From: Leucaena leucocephala
Taxonomy: Eukaryota > Streptophyta > Magnoliopsida > Fabales > Fabaceae
NCBI GenBank assembly: GCA_037074615.1
Contig: CM073537.1
Span: 15,891,989 to 15,955,988, forward strand
Direction of reading: 5' to 3'
DNA length: 64,000 bases
Each line of letters opens with the position of its first letter. Within the stretch, counting starts at the first letter, position 1. Both the position numbers and the translations under genes were made by a program. The notes under the pieces were generated by a model. It was not told the DNA's origin and searched no databases. It saw only the letters and a program-made list of their open reading frames with translations. Below, piece after piece: positions 35,280-46,056 of the stretch.

Positions 35280-36326
35280 ATGGCTAATCTTATCAAACTC
35301 GAGTTTACCGCTCTTGATATCTCGAGAAAAAATTATCTGTCTTGGGTTTTAGATACTGAAATCCACCTAGATGCTAAAGGTCTAGGGAATGCTATTTTAC
35401 CTGGAAATGAAGCAAGTAGTCAAGATAAGGCTAAGGCCATAATTTTTCTTCGCCACCATTTACATGAGGGGCTAAAAGCTGAATACCTAACGGTGAAAAA
35501 TCCGTTAGAGTTGTGGAATAATTTAAAAGAACGATATGATCACCAAAAGACGGTAATATTGCCCAAAGCTCGTTATGAATGGTTGCATTTGAGGCTACAA
35601 GATTTTAAATCTGTATCTGAATATAATTCAGCTATTTTTAAAATAAGTTCTCAATTGAAATTGTGTGGTGAGAAAATAACAGATGAGGACTTATTAGAAA
35701 AAACTTTTTCAACCTTTCATGCTTCAAATGTGCTCCTGCAGCAGCAATACCGTGAGAAAGGTTTTAAAAAGTATTATGAACTAATCTCATGTCTTCTTGT
35801 GGCTGAACAAAATAATGAACTGTTGATGAAAAATCATGAGATCCGTCCCACTGGATCAGCTCCATTTCCTGAAGCGAATGTGACTGAACGTACTAATTTT
35901 TATGCCTATAGTCGTGGTCGTGGTCGTGACCGTGACCGTGGCCGTGGGCGTGGTAGGGGACGTGGCAATTACCGTCATCATAGTGGGGGAAGTAATTATA
36001 ATCCGAATACCCACCAAAAGAAGAAGCATAATGAAGGGCAGAAGAAAGACAAAGGTGGTCCCTCAAAAAATGTGGAAAATCTATGTTATAGGTGTGGGAT
36101 GAAGGGGCACTGGTCGCGTACATGTCGTACGCCTGAGCATCTAGCAAAGCTTTATCAAGCCTCCATTAAAAAGAATTCAAAGAACATGGAAGCAAATATG
36201 ATTTTGCAAGATGACGATGTTGAGGCAAATTTTGCATACAAAAATGATGATACCAATGAGCTAGATGATGGCCTTGATGCTATGGCACATTTAGATGTGG
36301 CTGATTTCTTTGATAATCATGATTAG
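35280..36326 (+). CDS. gag: Copia gag polyprotein
   Basis: Intact 348-residue ORF starting MANLIKLEFTALD. The N-terminal two thirds match the UBN2-type gag of plant Copia elements (LELWNNLKERYDH, WLHLRLQDFKS). Next come an arginine-glycine tract around residues 210-230 and a zinc knuckle CYRCGMKGHWSRTC (C-x2-C-x4-H-x4-C). The C-terminal tail is acidic. It ends at a TAG, and pol starts separately 167 bp later. This is the only intact ORF in the complex. Confidence 0.9.
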   Translation: MANLIKLEFTALDISRKNYLSWVLDTEIHLDAKGLGNAILPGNEASSQDKAKAIIFLRHHLHEGLKAEYLTVKNPLELWNNLKERYDHQKTVILPKARYEWLHLRLQDFKSVSEYNSAIFKISSQLKLCGEKITDEDLLEKTFSTFHASNVLLQQQYREKGFKKYYELISCLLVAEQNNELLMKNHEIRPTGSAPFPEANVTERTNFYAYSRGRGRDRDRGRGRGRGRGNYRHHSGGSNYNPNTHQKKKHNEGQKKDKGGPSKNVENLCYRCGMKGHWSRTCRTPEHLAKLYQASIKKNSKNMEANMILQDDDVEANFAYKNDDTNELDDGLDAMAHLDVADFFDNHD

Positions 36327-36492
36327 ATAAATAAATTTGGCAGAAAAAGAATAAAATTAATGCAGTTTATGTTTTATTTATATTTTATCCTAATTTAGTT
36401 TATACTTTATGCTTTATTTATGTTTACTTTTATTTTCTTGTTTTAAGAGCATTATTGCTAATAATGTATTTTAATACATTTATTTTCTTTTA
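36327..36492 (+). other. untranslated spacer between gag and pol
   Basis: AT-rich sequence of 166 bp with stops in all forward frames. The diverged second element keeps the same spacer at about 45050-45190 (shared TTTAGTTTATGTTTTAT, TTGTTTTAAGAGCATTATTG), so it predates the split of the two copies rather than being a random break. Confidence 0.7.
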
Positions 36493-37647
36493 ATGAAGAA
36501 TATGGATGTTCCTCTCTCTTTTATTGGGCACAAGAATGAAGATATATGTCTCATAGATAGTGCTACAACACATACCATACTCAAAGATAAAAAATATTTT
36601 TCTCATTTGACAATGAATGGAGTAAGCATCAATACTATAGCGGGTAATACAAAACTAATTGAAGGCTCCGGAAGAGCAATGATAATATTACCCAAAGGGA
36701 CAAAATTTGTTATTAATGATGCTTTATATTCCTCCAAGTCTCAAAGAAATTTGTTAAGTTTTAAGGATATCCGCCAAAATGGATATCATATTGAGACTAT
36801 AGATGAGAAAAGTATTGAATATTTACATATTACAATTGTTAGACATGGAGAAAAATGTGTTCTTGAAAAAGTACCTGCATTATCTTCTGGTTTGTACTAT
36901 ACAAATATTAGTATAATTGAAACAAATGTTACAGTAAACCAGAAGTTTACTGATAAAAATACATTCATTATTTGGCATGATCGGTTAGGCCATCCCGGAT
37001 CAACTATGATGCGAAGAATTATTGAAAACTCACATGGACATCCATTGAAGAGCCAGGAGATTCTTCAATTTAAAGATTTCTCATGTGTTGCTTGTTCTCA
37101 AGGCAAACTAATTACAAGACCCTCATTAACAAAAGTTGGGGTAGAGTCCCCTGTATTTCTAGAACGTATCCAAGGGGATATATGTGGACCTATTCATCCA
37201 CCATGTGGACCATTTAGATATTTTATGGTTTTAATAGATACATCTACAAGATGGTCACATGTGTGTTTGTTATCTACACGTAATTTAGCATTTGCTAGAT
37301 TATTTGCTCAAATAATTCGATTAAGAGCACAGTTTCCAGAATATGCAATTAAGACAATTCGTCTTGATAATGCGAGTGAGTTTGCATCTCAAATGTTTAA
37401 TGATTATTGCATGGCAACTGGAATAACAGTGGAGAAATCTGTTGCTCATGTCCACACTCAAAATGGTTTAGCAGAATCATTAATTAAACGCCTCCAATTG
37501 ATTGCTAGACCAATGCTTATGAGAACAAAACTTCCCATTTCAGCTTGGGGACATGCAATTTTACATGCAGCAGCAATTATACGCATCAGGCCAACAAGTT
37601 ATCATAAATTATCCCCATTAAAGTTGACTTTTGGTCAGGAGCCAAAT
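36493..37647 (+). pseudogene. pol: Copia protease and integrase region, interrupted
   Basis: Open until the TRIM insertion. The protease-like part has LIDSATTHTI, where plant Copia proteases usually have D-S-G/A-A. The integrase has an HHCC zinc-binding part (WHDRLGHPG ... CVACSQGK) and the core motifs DICGPI and DNASEF. The frame ends inside the TRIM at 37648; a short homologous stretch resumes at 38168-38233 before the solo LTR. Confidence 0.88.
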
Positions 37648-38162
37648 TGTGACAGCCCAGCCCAGCACCCTTCCACAAGATATTATCCCTGTTTACCTAC
37701 GCCCAGCATCTCCTAGGAGTCGCAAGCAAGAGCAGTGTTTTGCTTCTCAGGCTTTTCAACCCGAAAACGCGTCTTGTGGGGGAAGGTATCTACACACCTT
37801 ATAAGGCATGATTCGTTCTCCTTCCCAACCGATGTGGGACTAATCCCAGGCTTTGCAACCCAAGGATGTCACAATCCCCCCCTTGGGGCACAGCGTCCTC
37901 GCTGGCCATCGGTCAAGGTCCAACTCTGATACCATCTGTGACAGCCTAACCCAGCACCCTTCCACAAGATATTATCCCTGTTTACCTACGCCCAGCATCT
38001 CCTGGGAGTCGCAAGCAAGAGAAGGGTTTTGTTTCTCAGGCTTTTCAACCCGAAAATGCGTCTTGTGGGGGAAGGTATCCACACACCTTATAAGGATTGC
38101 TTCGTTCTCCTTCTCAACCGATGTGGGACTAATCCCAGGCTTTGCAACCCAAGGATGTCACA
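37648..38162 (-). mobile_element. TRIM (terminal-repeat retrotransposon in miniature)
   Basis: Two 226-bp direct repeats (37648-37873 and 37937-38162) starting TGTGACAG and ending TGTCACA, with only a 63-bp interior. The interior, read on the minus strand, begins with ATGGTATCAGAGTTGG, a match to the primer-binding site for initiator Met-tRNA, and ends with a GGGGGGG polypurine tract. A perfect 5-bp duplication CAAAT flanks it (37643-37647, 38163-38167). No coding capacity. It inserted into the Copia integrase. Confidence 0.95.
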
Positions 38163-38233
38163 CAAATATTTCTCATCTTAGAATATTTGGATGTGCGGTA
38201 TTTGTCCCAATTGATCCACCACAACGCACAAAG

Positions 38234-40096
38234 TGTTGGAAATTGTGCCCTAGGGGCCAATCATTGTATCATGTTATCATATTATTTGCATGTTTACTAT
38301 GATGACAATCCTTGGATAACTAGTGATTTTATCCTAAATGTCCCTGGTCGGTCATCTATGCGGGAGCAGAGATGAAATAAGACCAGTATGACTTTAAAGA
38401 TATATAGAGATATAAATCAAAGTCATAAGCACATGTAAGAGTACAGGGTGTTGGATCGACCCGCTATGAGAGAGCTGCATGGGTCAAGTCATAAGCTCCT
38501 CTCATATACAAGCCATGTCACTATGCCCTCTGACCTGAGATCATCATGGATTCCTACATGACAAACGCTCAGCTTTGACCTAGTCAAAAGTCACTTTTGA
38601 CCGAGTGATCATAAAGGCTATGCTCGGGCTTAGTGGTTTTTCATGCGGAGGAATGTGAATGGTCAAGATGGAATTTGTCCCTCACATTCGTAGAGAGATA
38701 TTACTGGGCCCCTCGATGAGTGAGTCTGAGAAATGTATGGCCATACTGGAATGGAAGGGTAGTTCCATTTCTATATTCAGACTACTCAGGGATCGAGAAA
38801 GTAATGGTCAGGAATAGGAGGATGACGTTCTCCATGCCTCATCCTTGACCGAAATATCATGTGACAAAAGGGACGTGATATGGTTGTATGAAAGGTTACA
38901 TCGTTTATCGATCCTCATATGTTTTGGGTAGTCGTAATGCCTTGCTAGAGACCGCTTACGACTTGTGGGTCAGTATAGTAACTGGGCCACTGCCAACTTC
39001 ATATGGGCCTACAGGGTCGCACACAAAACAGCCCAATGCGAGTTATGATGTCCAGATTCATTGAATCTAAGAGATGTCTAGATTCAATGAATAATCTAGG
39101 GTGGATATATATTTTATATATATATAAATTAGTTTATATATATATTATATATATAATATAAGAGATATTTGTAAGATTTAATTTATAAGGATAAATTAAA
39201 TCTCTATCATTTTTGAATTTGAATTTAAATGGATATGATCTATTTGAATTTGAAATTCAAATTGATAAGATATCTCAAATTTGATTTATGAGAATAAATC
39301 AAATATAATTCTGTCTTATCTTTATTTTAAAATTAAATAAATAGGTGAATTAAATCTGTGGGACGGATTTAATATAAACCATATTTATTTAATCAGTTTC
39401 TTATTAAATTATGCAATATATGATATTGTATTAATTCAGAATTAATATAAGATTAATTCTGAAGCCCGGCCCTATTAGAAGCCCGATAGTTTCCTATATA
39501 TTTGACATTAGGAGCTAGGGTTCGATAGACAATATAGATCTCTTCACACACATTCAGTCGTGAGAAAAGGGGGCAGGGAGAGTGCAAAAGGTTTACAGAT
39601 AAGAAACTGCCGAAATAGAGACGGTGAGGACGGAATCTCCAGAAAGCCCTAGAGGGACAAGAGGCGCTAGCACGTCGTTCGCAATTGGAACGCTGTTCGT
39701 GTGGATACCGGTAGAGGAAGCCGATCTGAGCTGTCGACTTCTACGATACGGCCAGACACGAAGAAAGGTCGCGACCAGAACACACTTAGGTCGCGACCAA
39801 ACGGGCATCTGAACGTCAGAAATCCAAAAAGAGGAGACAGGTCGCGACGTGAAGTTTAAGAGGTCGCGACTAAAAGCTCCAGAGACGTCAGGTCGCGACG
39901 AGAAGCAGAGGAGGTCGCGACTAAAAGGTTCCAGAGGCGAAGAGTCACGACTAGTGGACACTGAGGTCGCGACCAAAGCTCGAGTACCGAAGGTAACACT
40001 TCTTTCTCCTTGACTTAAACACATTCGGTAGATCCTGGCTGGGAATGGAAAAATTTTTAAAGTTAATTTCCGCTGCGTGTCTTCCAATTCCCTTCA
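38234..40096 (+). mobile_element. large solo LTR with GGTCGCGAC repeats
   Basis: Starts TGTTGGAAATTGTGCCCTA and ends TTCCAATTCCCTTCA, with a perfect 5-bp duplication CAAAG (38229-38233, 40097-40101). At 1863 bp it has no internal coding region, so it is best read as a solo LTR left by LTR-LTR recombination; its parent element type is unknown. Near the end (39766-39974) eight copies of A/GGGTCGCGAC-like words, one mutated, are spaced 20-40 bp apart. Confidence 0.85.
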
Positions 40097-40101
40097 CAAA
40101 G

Positions 40102-42380
40102 ATGGGACCTCAGAGAAGGTTAGGAATATATATTGGTCATGAATCTCCTTCTATAATCAAGTATTTAGAACCACTAACAGGAGATTCGTTTACGGCACGT
40201 TTCGATGATTGTCATTTTGATGAGACAAATTTTCCAATATTAGGGGGAGATAATAAGCAACTGGATAAAGAAATCACATGGAAAGCATTATCGTTGTCTC
40301 ATTTAGATCCTCAAACAAAACAATGTGAGCTTGAAGTTCAAAAAATAATTCATTTACAAAATATTGCAAATCAACTGCCAGATGCATTTACTGACCCCAA
40401 GAGAATTACCAAATCTCATATTCCAGCTGAAAATGCCCCAATTAGAATTGATGTCCCAGCAGGGCAAGTAGTAAGTGCAAATGAAACTAAACCACGCTTG
40501 AAGCGTGGTAGACCTATCGGTTCTAAAGATAAAATTCCTAGAAAGAAAAGAGTAAACAATCAAGATGGTCAAATTGAGGAGGCTGGTCTTATAAGAGAGA
40601 CCCAGGACATAACAAATCAAAAGACCCCAGAAGAGGTCTAGGTACCTGAAAATAATGAAGAGATCTCGATAAGTTATGTCACTACGGGAAAAAGATGGAA
40701 CCGAGAAAATATAGTCGTCGACGATATTTTTTCATACAGTGTTGCTGTTGAAATAATTAATCAAAGTGAGGATCTTGAACCTAGGTCAGTTGAAGAATGT
40801 AGACATAGAAATGATTGGCCAAAATGGAAAGAAGCAATTCAAGCAGAATTGAATTCACTTTCAAAACGTGAAGTTTTTGGACCTGTAGTCCAAATACCGA
40901 ATGGTGTTAAACCAATTGGGTATAGATGGTTTTTTGTTCAAAAACGAAATGAGAAAAATAAGATTGTTAGATATAAAGCACGACTCGTGGCACAAGGTTT
41001 TTCACAAAGACCTGGCATTGATTATGAAGAAACATATTCTCCTGTGGTGGATACAATTACTTTAAGATATCTAATTAGTCTGGCAGTGCATGAAAGACTT
41101 GATATGCGTCTGATGGATGTTGTTACAACATACTTATATGGTTCTTTAGATACTGAAATTTATATGAAAATCCCTGAAGGATTTAAATTGCCTGAAGCAT
41201 GTAAGAATTCTCGAGAAAATTATGCAATTCGTTTGTATAAATCCTTATACGGATTAAAACAATCAGGAAGAATGTGGTATAACCGTCTAAGTGAATATTT
41301 GTTAAAGGCGGGTTATAAAAATGACTCAATCAACCCATGTGTTTTTATAAAAAGGAATACATCAGAATTTGTTATAATTGCTGTCTATGTGGATGACTTG
41401 AATATAATTGGAACTCCTGAAGAGTTTCAAAAAGCAGTTGATTGTTTAAAGAGAGAATTTGAAATGAAAGATCTTGGAAAAATAAAGTTTTGTCTCGGTT
41501 TACAAATCGAGCACTTAACAAATGGAGTTTTTCTTCATCAATCAGCTTATATTGAAAAACTATTAAAGCAATTTTATATGGATAAAGCACATCCATTAAC
41601 TACTACAATGGTTGTGAGATCGCTAGTTAAAGAAAAAGATCTTTTTCGCCCTCAAGAGAAAAATGAATAACTTCTTGGTCCAGAAGTACCATATCTTAGC
41701 GCTATAGGGGCACTAATATATCTTGCTAATTCAACACGACCTGATATTGCATTTGCTGTGAGTTTATTGGCAAGATTTAGTCTTCCCCAACAAGAAGACA
41801 TTGGAATGGAGTTAAACATATATTTCGATACCTTCGAGGGACAACTGATATGGGATTATTTTATTCTAATGAATCTGGATCACAATTGATTGGTTATGCA
41901 GATGCAGGGTTTTTATCATATCCACATAAAGGTAGATCTCAGACATGATATTTATTTACTTGTGGAGGTACAGCTATATCTTGGCGTTCAATAAAACAAA
42001 CTTTATCAGCTATCTCATCAAATCATGCGGAAATAATTGCAGTTCATGAGGCAAGTCGAGAATGTGTTTGGTTAAGGTTAGTAATCCAACATATCCAGAG
42101 AATAAATGGCCTACTTCCAAAACAAGAGATTCCAACAGTATTATATGAAGATAATACAGCATGCATAGCTCAACTAAAAGGAGGATATATCAAAGGAGAT
42201 AGAACAAAATATATTTCTCCGAAATTCTTTTTCACTCATGATCTTATGAAAAATGGTGATATAGATGTTCAGCAAATTCGATGACAACCTTGCAGATTTG
42301 TTTACCAAGACACTGCCAACTAAGCCATTTGAAAAGTTAGTGTATGGTATTGGAATGCGCAGATTCAAAGACGTAAATTG
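40102..42380 (+). pseudogene. pol: Copia reverse transcriptase and RNase H, broken
   Basis: Continues the pol region after the solo LTR. RT motifs are clear at 40849-41670: KPIGYRWFFVQKRNE, YKARLVAQGFSQ, ETYSPVV, LYGLKQSGRMWYNRL and the catalytic YVDDLNIIGT. A stop at about 41668 and frame changes follow. RNase H wording continues (GALIYLANSTRPDIAFAVSL, YADAGF, SSNHAEIIAVHEAS). Another stop occurs where the family reads tryptophan (near 41947). Not translatable. Confidence 0.88.
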
Positions 42381-42546
42381 ACAATGTTATCAGGGGGAGT
42401 AAACAAGTACTTGCTATACTCTTTTTCTTTTAAGAATTTTTTTTTATTGTGTACTCTTTTTCCTTCACTAGGTTTTTGTCCCAATGGGTTTTTCCTAGTA
42501 AGGTTTTAACGAGGCACAATATAGATTATGGACATCCAAGGGGGAG

Positions 42547-42870
42547 TGTTATAAATATTAAAGAAAATGGATGTCCATAACCACCAACCCTTAGGATTCC
42601 TTTTCTCTTAATATCCTTAACTTCATAACCTCCTCAATGAATTGTTTGGAGGAGTTTCTTGTTGTAAAATGTCATTATGTTACCATTTACTCATTTGTAA
42701 CCTTTGTATTAGCTTTAAGGGTTGGAGGCCTATAAATAGAGGCAATGTAGAAGAGAAAAAGATACCCATATGAATGAGAAATACTCCTTTTGCTCTCCTC
42801 TAAATTCCTCTCCTCTAAATTCTTGTCTTGTTGTCCTCTTCTCTTCTCTAATTTTCTTATTTTTATAACA
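42547..42870 (+). repeat. Copia LTR 2 (internal)
   Basis: Preceded by a polypurine tract AAGGGGGAG. TG...CA ends, 324 bp, slightly longer than LTR 1 through a local duplication of CTCCTCTAAATTC. The base run after it (CTTAC) does not match GATTT, so it is not the original 3' boundary of the insertion. Confidence 0.9.
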
Positions 42871-42947
42871 CTTACCTAAATGAGCACATATTTAATTAGA
42901 TTTTTTTTAACTAAAAACTTGTTACAAATATCTAAAAAATAGATATA

Positions 42948-43244
42948 TGTTATAAATATTGTATGCATGTGGGATGTTCATATAACTCCTAGTTTTTAGG
43001 ATTTTTTTAAGATTCATTGTTCTCTTAATGTCATCAACATATAACCTCTATAATAAAATATTTGAGAGGAGTTTCTTATTGTTAATGTCATTACATTTAT
43101 CTTTATTCCTTTGTAACTTTAAATTTAGTCTTTAATAGTTGTGACCTATAAATAAAGGCCACGCACAAGGCATTTGTACTAGTGAACATATAAGTAAACG
43201 AGGAATACTCACTTGCTTCTTCAAATTCTCTTATTTTTATAATA
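42948..43244 (+). repeat. diverged Copia LTR (second element)
   Basis: Starts TGTTATAAATATTG and ends near TTTTATAATA, where CA has become TA. The order of motifs follows LTR 1 (GGAGTTTCTT, GACCTATAAATAAAGG), with roughly one substitution every few bases, so it is much older. It is followed by ATTATCAACACGAC, the primer-binding region of this family. Confidence 0.85.
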
Positions 43245-44013
43245 CATTATCAACACGACATTGTTTTAAAAAATTTAAGATATAAGCTTCTTATTAATTC
43301 ATGTATTATTATATTCAATTATATACAAATATTATTAATTTTCTTTTTATCTAATTATCTTATACGTTTTCTTTTATTTATCATAAGCTATGTTAATGTG
43401 TTTTAGTAGTATATAATCTTTTCCTTTACCCTATTACCCGATTATCCTCTTACTTGATTACTATGGACAAATTTTATTTTCTATACATTTGCTACATATT
43501 CTATTGTTATTTATTATGTGATACTGTCCTATCCATTGCTCGGGTGTATTATTTACATTTTCAATTCTTCCTCCCTATATATTTATTAATTTATGTTTCA
43601 ATTGATTTATTTATATTCTTTGCATTTATAGCATTATTATATATTTATTATGGTTATATAATATGCACTTATTTATATTGCGAATTGTTTATACTAGGTT
43701 ACTATTAAATTTTATGTATTATAATATATTATTTATATTATTTATATTTATATATGTTTTTTTATTTTATTTTATTTCTTTTGTTACGTTTATTTTTTTT
43801 ATTTATGTTTATTTAATTTATATTATTTATATTATTTTTATTTATTTATTTATTTATGTCATTTATATTTTGTTACTTTTATAGGATTTATATTTATTTT
43901 TATTTTGAATATATAATGTTTATTTTATTTATATTTTTATTATCATAATACTTTCATTTTTCCCTATTAATTTTATCATAATTCTAATTGTTATTATTAT
44001 TTTAGTTTGATCC

Positions 44014-45060
44014 ATAGCTAATCTTACTAAATTTGAATTTATCGCTCTTGATATCTCGGAAAAAAATTATTTACCTTAGGTTTTGGATGTTGAAATTCAC
44101 CTAGATGTCAAAAGTTTAGGAAATATTATTTTACCTAGAAATGAAGCAAGCAGTCAAGACAATGCTAAGTCCATGATTTTCTTTCGCCACCATTTACGTA
44201 AAAGGCTAAAAGTTGAATACCTAACAGTGAAATATCCGTTAGAATTGTGGAATAATTTGAAGGATGGTATGATCACAAAAAAAATTATAATCTTGCCCAA
44301 AGCTCGTTATGAATGGTTGCATTTGAGGCTACAAGATTTTAAATTTGGATCTGAATATAATTTAGTTATTTTTAAAATAAGTTCTCAATTGAAATCGTGT
44401 GGTGAGAAAATAACCGATGATGACTTATTAAAAAAAATTTCAACCTTTCACTCTTCAAATGTGCTCTTATAGCAGCAATACCGTGAGAAATGTTTTAAAA
44501 ACTATTCTGAACTAATCTCATGTCTTATTGTGGCTGAACAAAATAATGAGCTATTGATAAAAATTATGAGATATGTCCCATTGGGTTAACTCTATTCCTT
44601 GAACCGAATGTGATTGAACGTACTAATTTTTATACCTATGGTGGCAATCGTAGTTGCGGTCGTAGCCGTGGTAAGGGATGTGGCAATTACTGTTATCATG
44701 GTGGTGGAAGTAACAATTATAATCCTAATACCCACCAAAAGAAGAAACATAATGAAGGATAGAAAATGATAAGGGTTATCCCTGAAAAATTATGAAAAAT
44801 CTATGTTATAGGTGTGGTATAATTGGGCACCGGTTGTGTACCTATCGTGCACTTAAGTATCTAGCAAAGCTTTATCAACCCTCCATAAAAAGGAATTCAA
44901 AGAATATGGAAGAAAATATGATTTTCTAAAATGATGATGTTGATGCAAATTTTACATACAAGAATGATAATATTAATGAGCTCGATGATGGCCTTAATGC
45001 TATGGTACACTCAGAGGTGACTTATTTTTTTAGAATCATGATTAGACAAACAAACTTGAC
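44014..45060 (+). pseudogene. gag: diverged gag of the second Copia element
   Basis: Aligns with 35280-36326 throughout but is dead. The start codon is ATA, a TAG replaces a tryptophan codon in the first 25 codons, and further stops and small indels follow. The knuckle region survives as CYRCG...GHR. The spacer after gag is kept, then the sequence jumps at 45193 to the 3' end of the younger element. Confidence 0.85.
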
Positions 45061-45542
45061 AGAAAAAATAAGACTATTTTAGTTTATGTTTTATCTATAT
45101 TTTTCCTAATTTAGTTTATGCTTTATGATTTATTTATGTTTATTTTCATTTTCTTGTTTTAAGAGCATTATTGCTCATAATATATTTTGAATTATCAAAG
45201 GAGATAGAACAAAATATATTTCTCCGAAATTCTTTTTCACTCATGATCTTATGAAAAATGGTGATATAGATGTTCAGCAAATTCGATGACAACCTTGCAG
45301 ATTTGTTTACCAAGACACTGCCAACTAAGCCATTTGAAAAGTTAGTGTATGGTATTGGAATGCGCAGATTCAAAGACGTAAATTGACAATGTTATCAGGG
45401 GGAGTAAACAAGTACTTGCTATACTCTTTTTCTTTTAAGAATTTTTTTTTATTGTGTACTCTTTTTCCTTCACTAGGTTTTTGTCCCAATGGGTTTTTCC
45501 TAGTAAGGTTTTAACGAGGCACAATATAGATTATGGACATCT

Positions 45543-45866
45543 AAGGGGGAGTGTTATAAATATTAAAGAAAATGGATGTCCATAACCACCAACCCTTAGG
45601 ATTCCTTTTCTCTTAATGTCCTTAACTTCATAACCTCCTCAATGAATTGTTTGGAGGAGTTTCTTGTTGTAAAATGTCATTATGTTACCATTTACTCCTT
45701 TGTAACCTTTGTATTAGCTTTAAGGGTTGGAGGCCTATAAATAGAGGTAATGTAGAAGAGAAAAAGATACCCATATGAATGAGAAATACTCTCTTTGCTC
45801 TCCTCTAAATTCTTGTCTTGTTGTCCTCTTCTCTTCTCTTCTCTAATTTTCTTATTTTTATAACAG
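45543..45866 (+). repeat. Copia LTR 3 (right boundary)
   Basis: Nearly identical to LTR 2 and preceded by the same polypurine tract. Ends TTTATAACA, immediately followed by GATTT, which matches the duplication left of LTR 1. Confidence 0.92.
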
Positions 45867-46056
45867 ATTTATTTTTAAAAAGGTATAATTTTATGTATAA
45901 CAGTCTAATATTTTTTTTTATACCGGGGATGAATTTTTTTACCAAAAAAAAAAGTCAATTCTATTAATCAACAAACAAAATGTCTGAATTTAGATATATA
46001 TGGCACAATTACTGACGTAGGTGAAGCGATTCGCAGAAGCCGTGTACTCCTTGCTG

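Larger units (their letters stand above)
34192..45866 (+). mobile_element. composite Ty1/Copia retrotransposon complex
   Basis: Outer LTRs at 34192-34500 and about 45543-45866 are flanked by the same 5-bp duplication GATTT (34187-34191 and 45867-45871). Inside are a nearly identical middle LTR (42547-42870), a diverged LTR (42948-43244), two gag regions, one broken pol, a TRIM (37648-38162) and a solo LTR (38234-40096). The Copia type follows from the domain order, with integrase before RT. The middle LTR is followed by CTTAC, not GATTT. The last 674 bp (45193-45866) duplicate 42188-42870, so a recombination has inserted about 3 kb into an originally simple element. All copies are dead. Confidence 0.88.

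Noticed and set aside
39593..40087. 164-residue minus-strand ORF in the solo LTR
   Set aside because: It spans the GGTCGCGAC repeats and the LTR end; no domain, and LTRs are not expected to code here.
42174..42368. Minus-strand ORF repeated at 45146-45373
   Set aside because: It is the antisense shadow of the duplicated pol 3' end, useful only as proof of the duplication.
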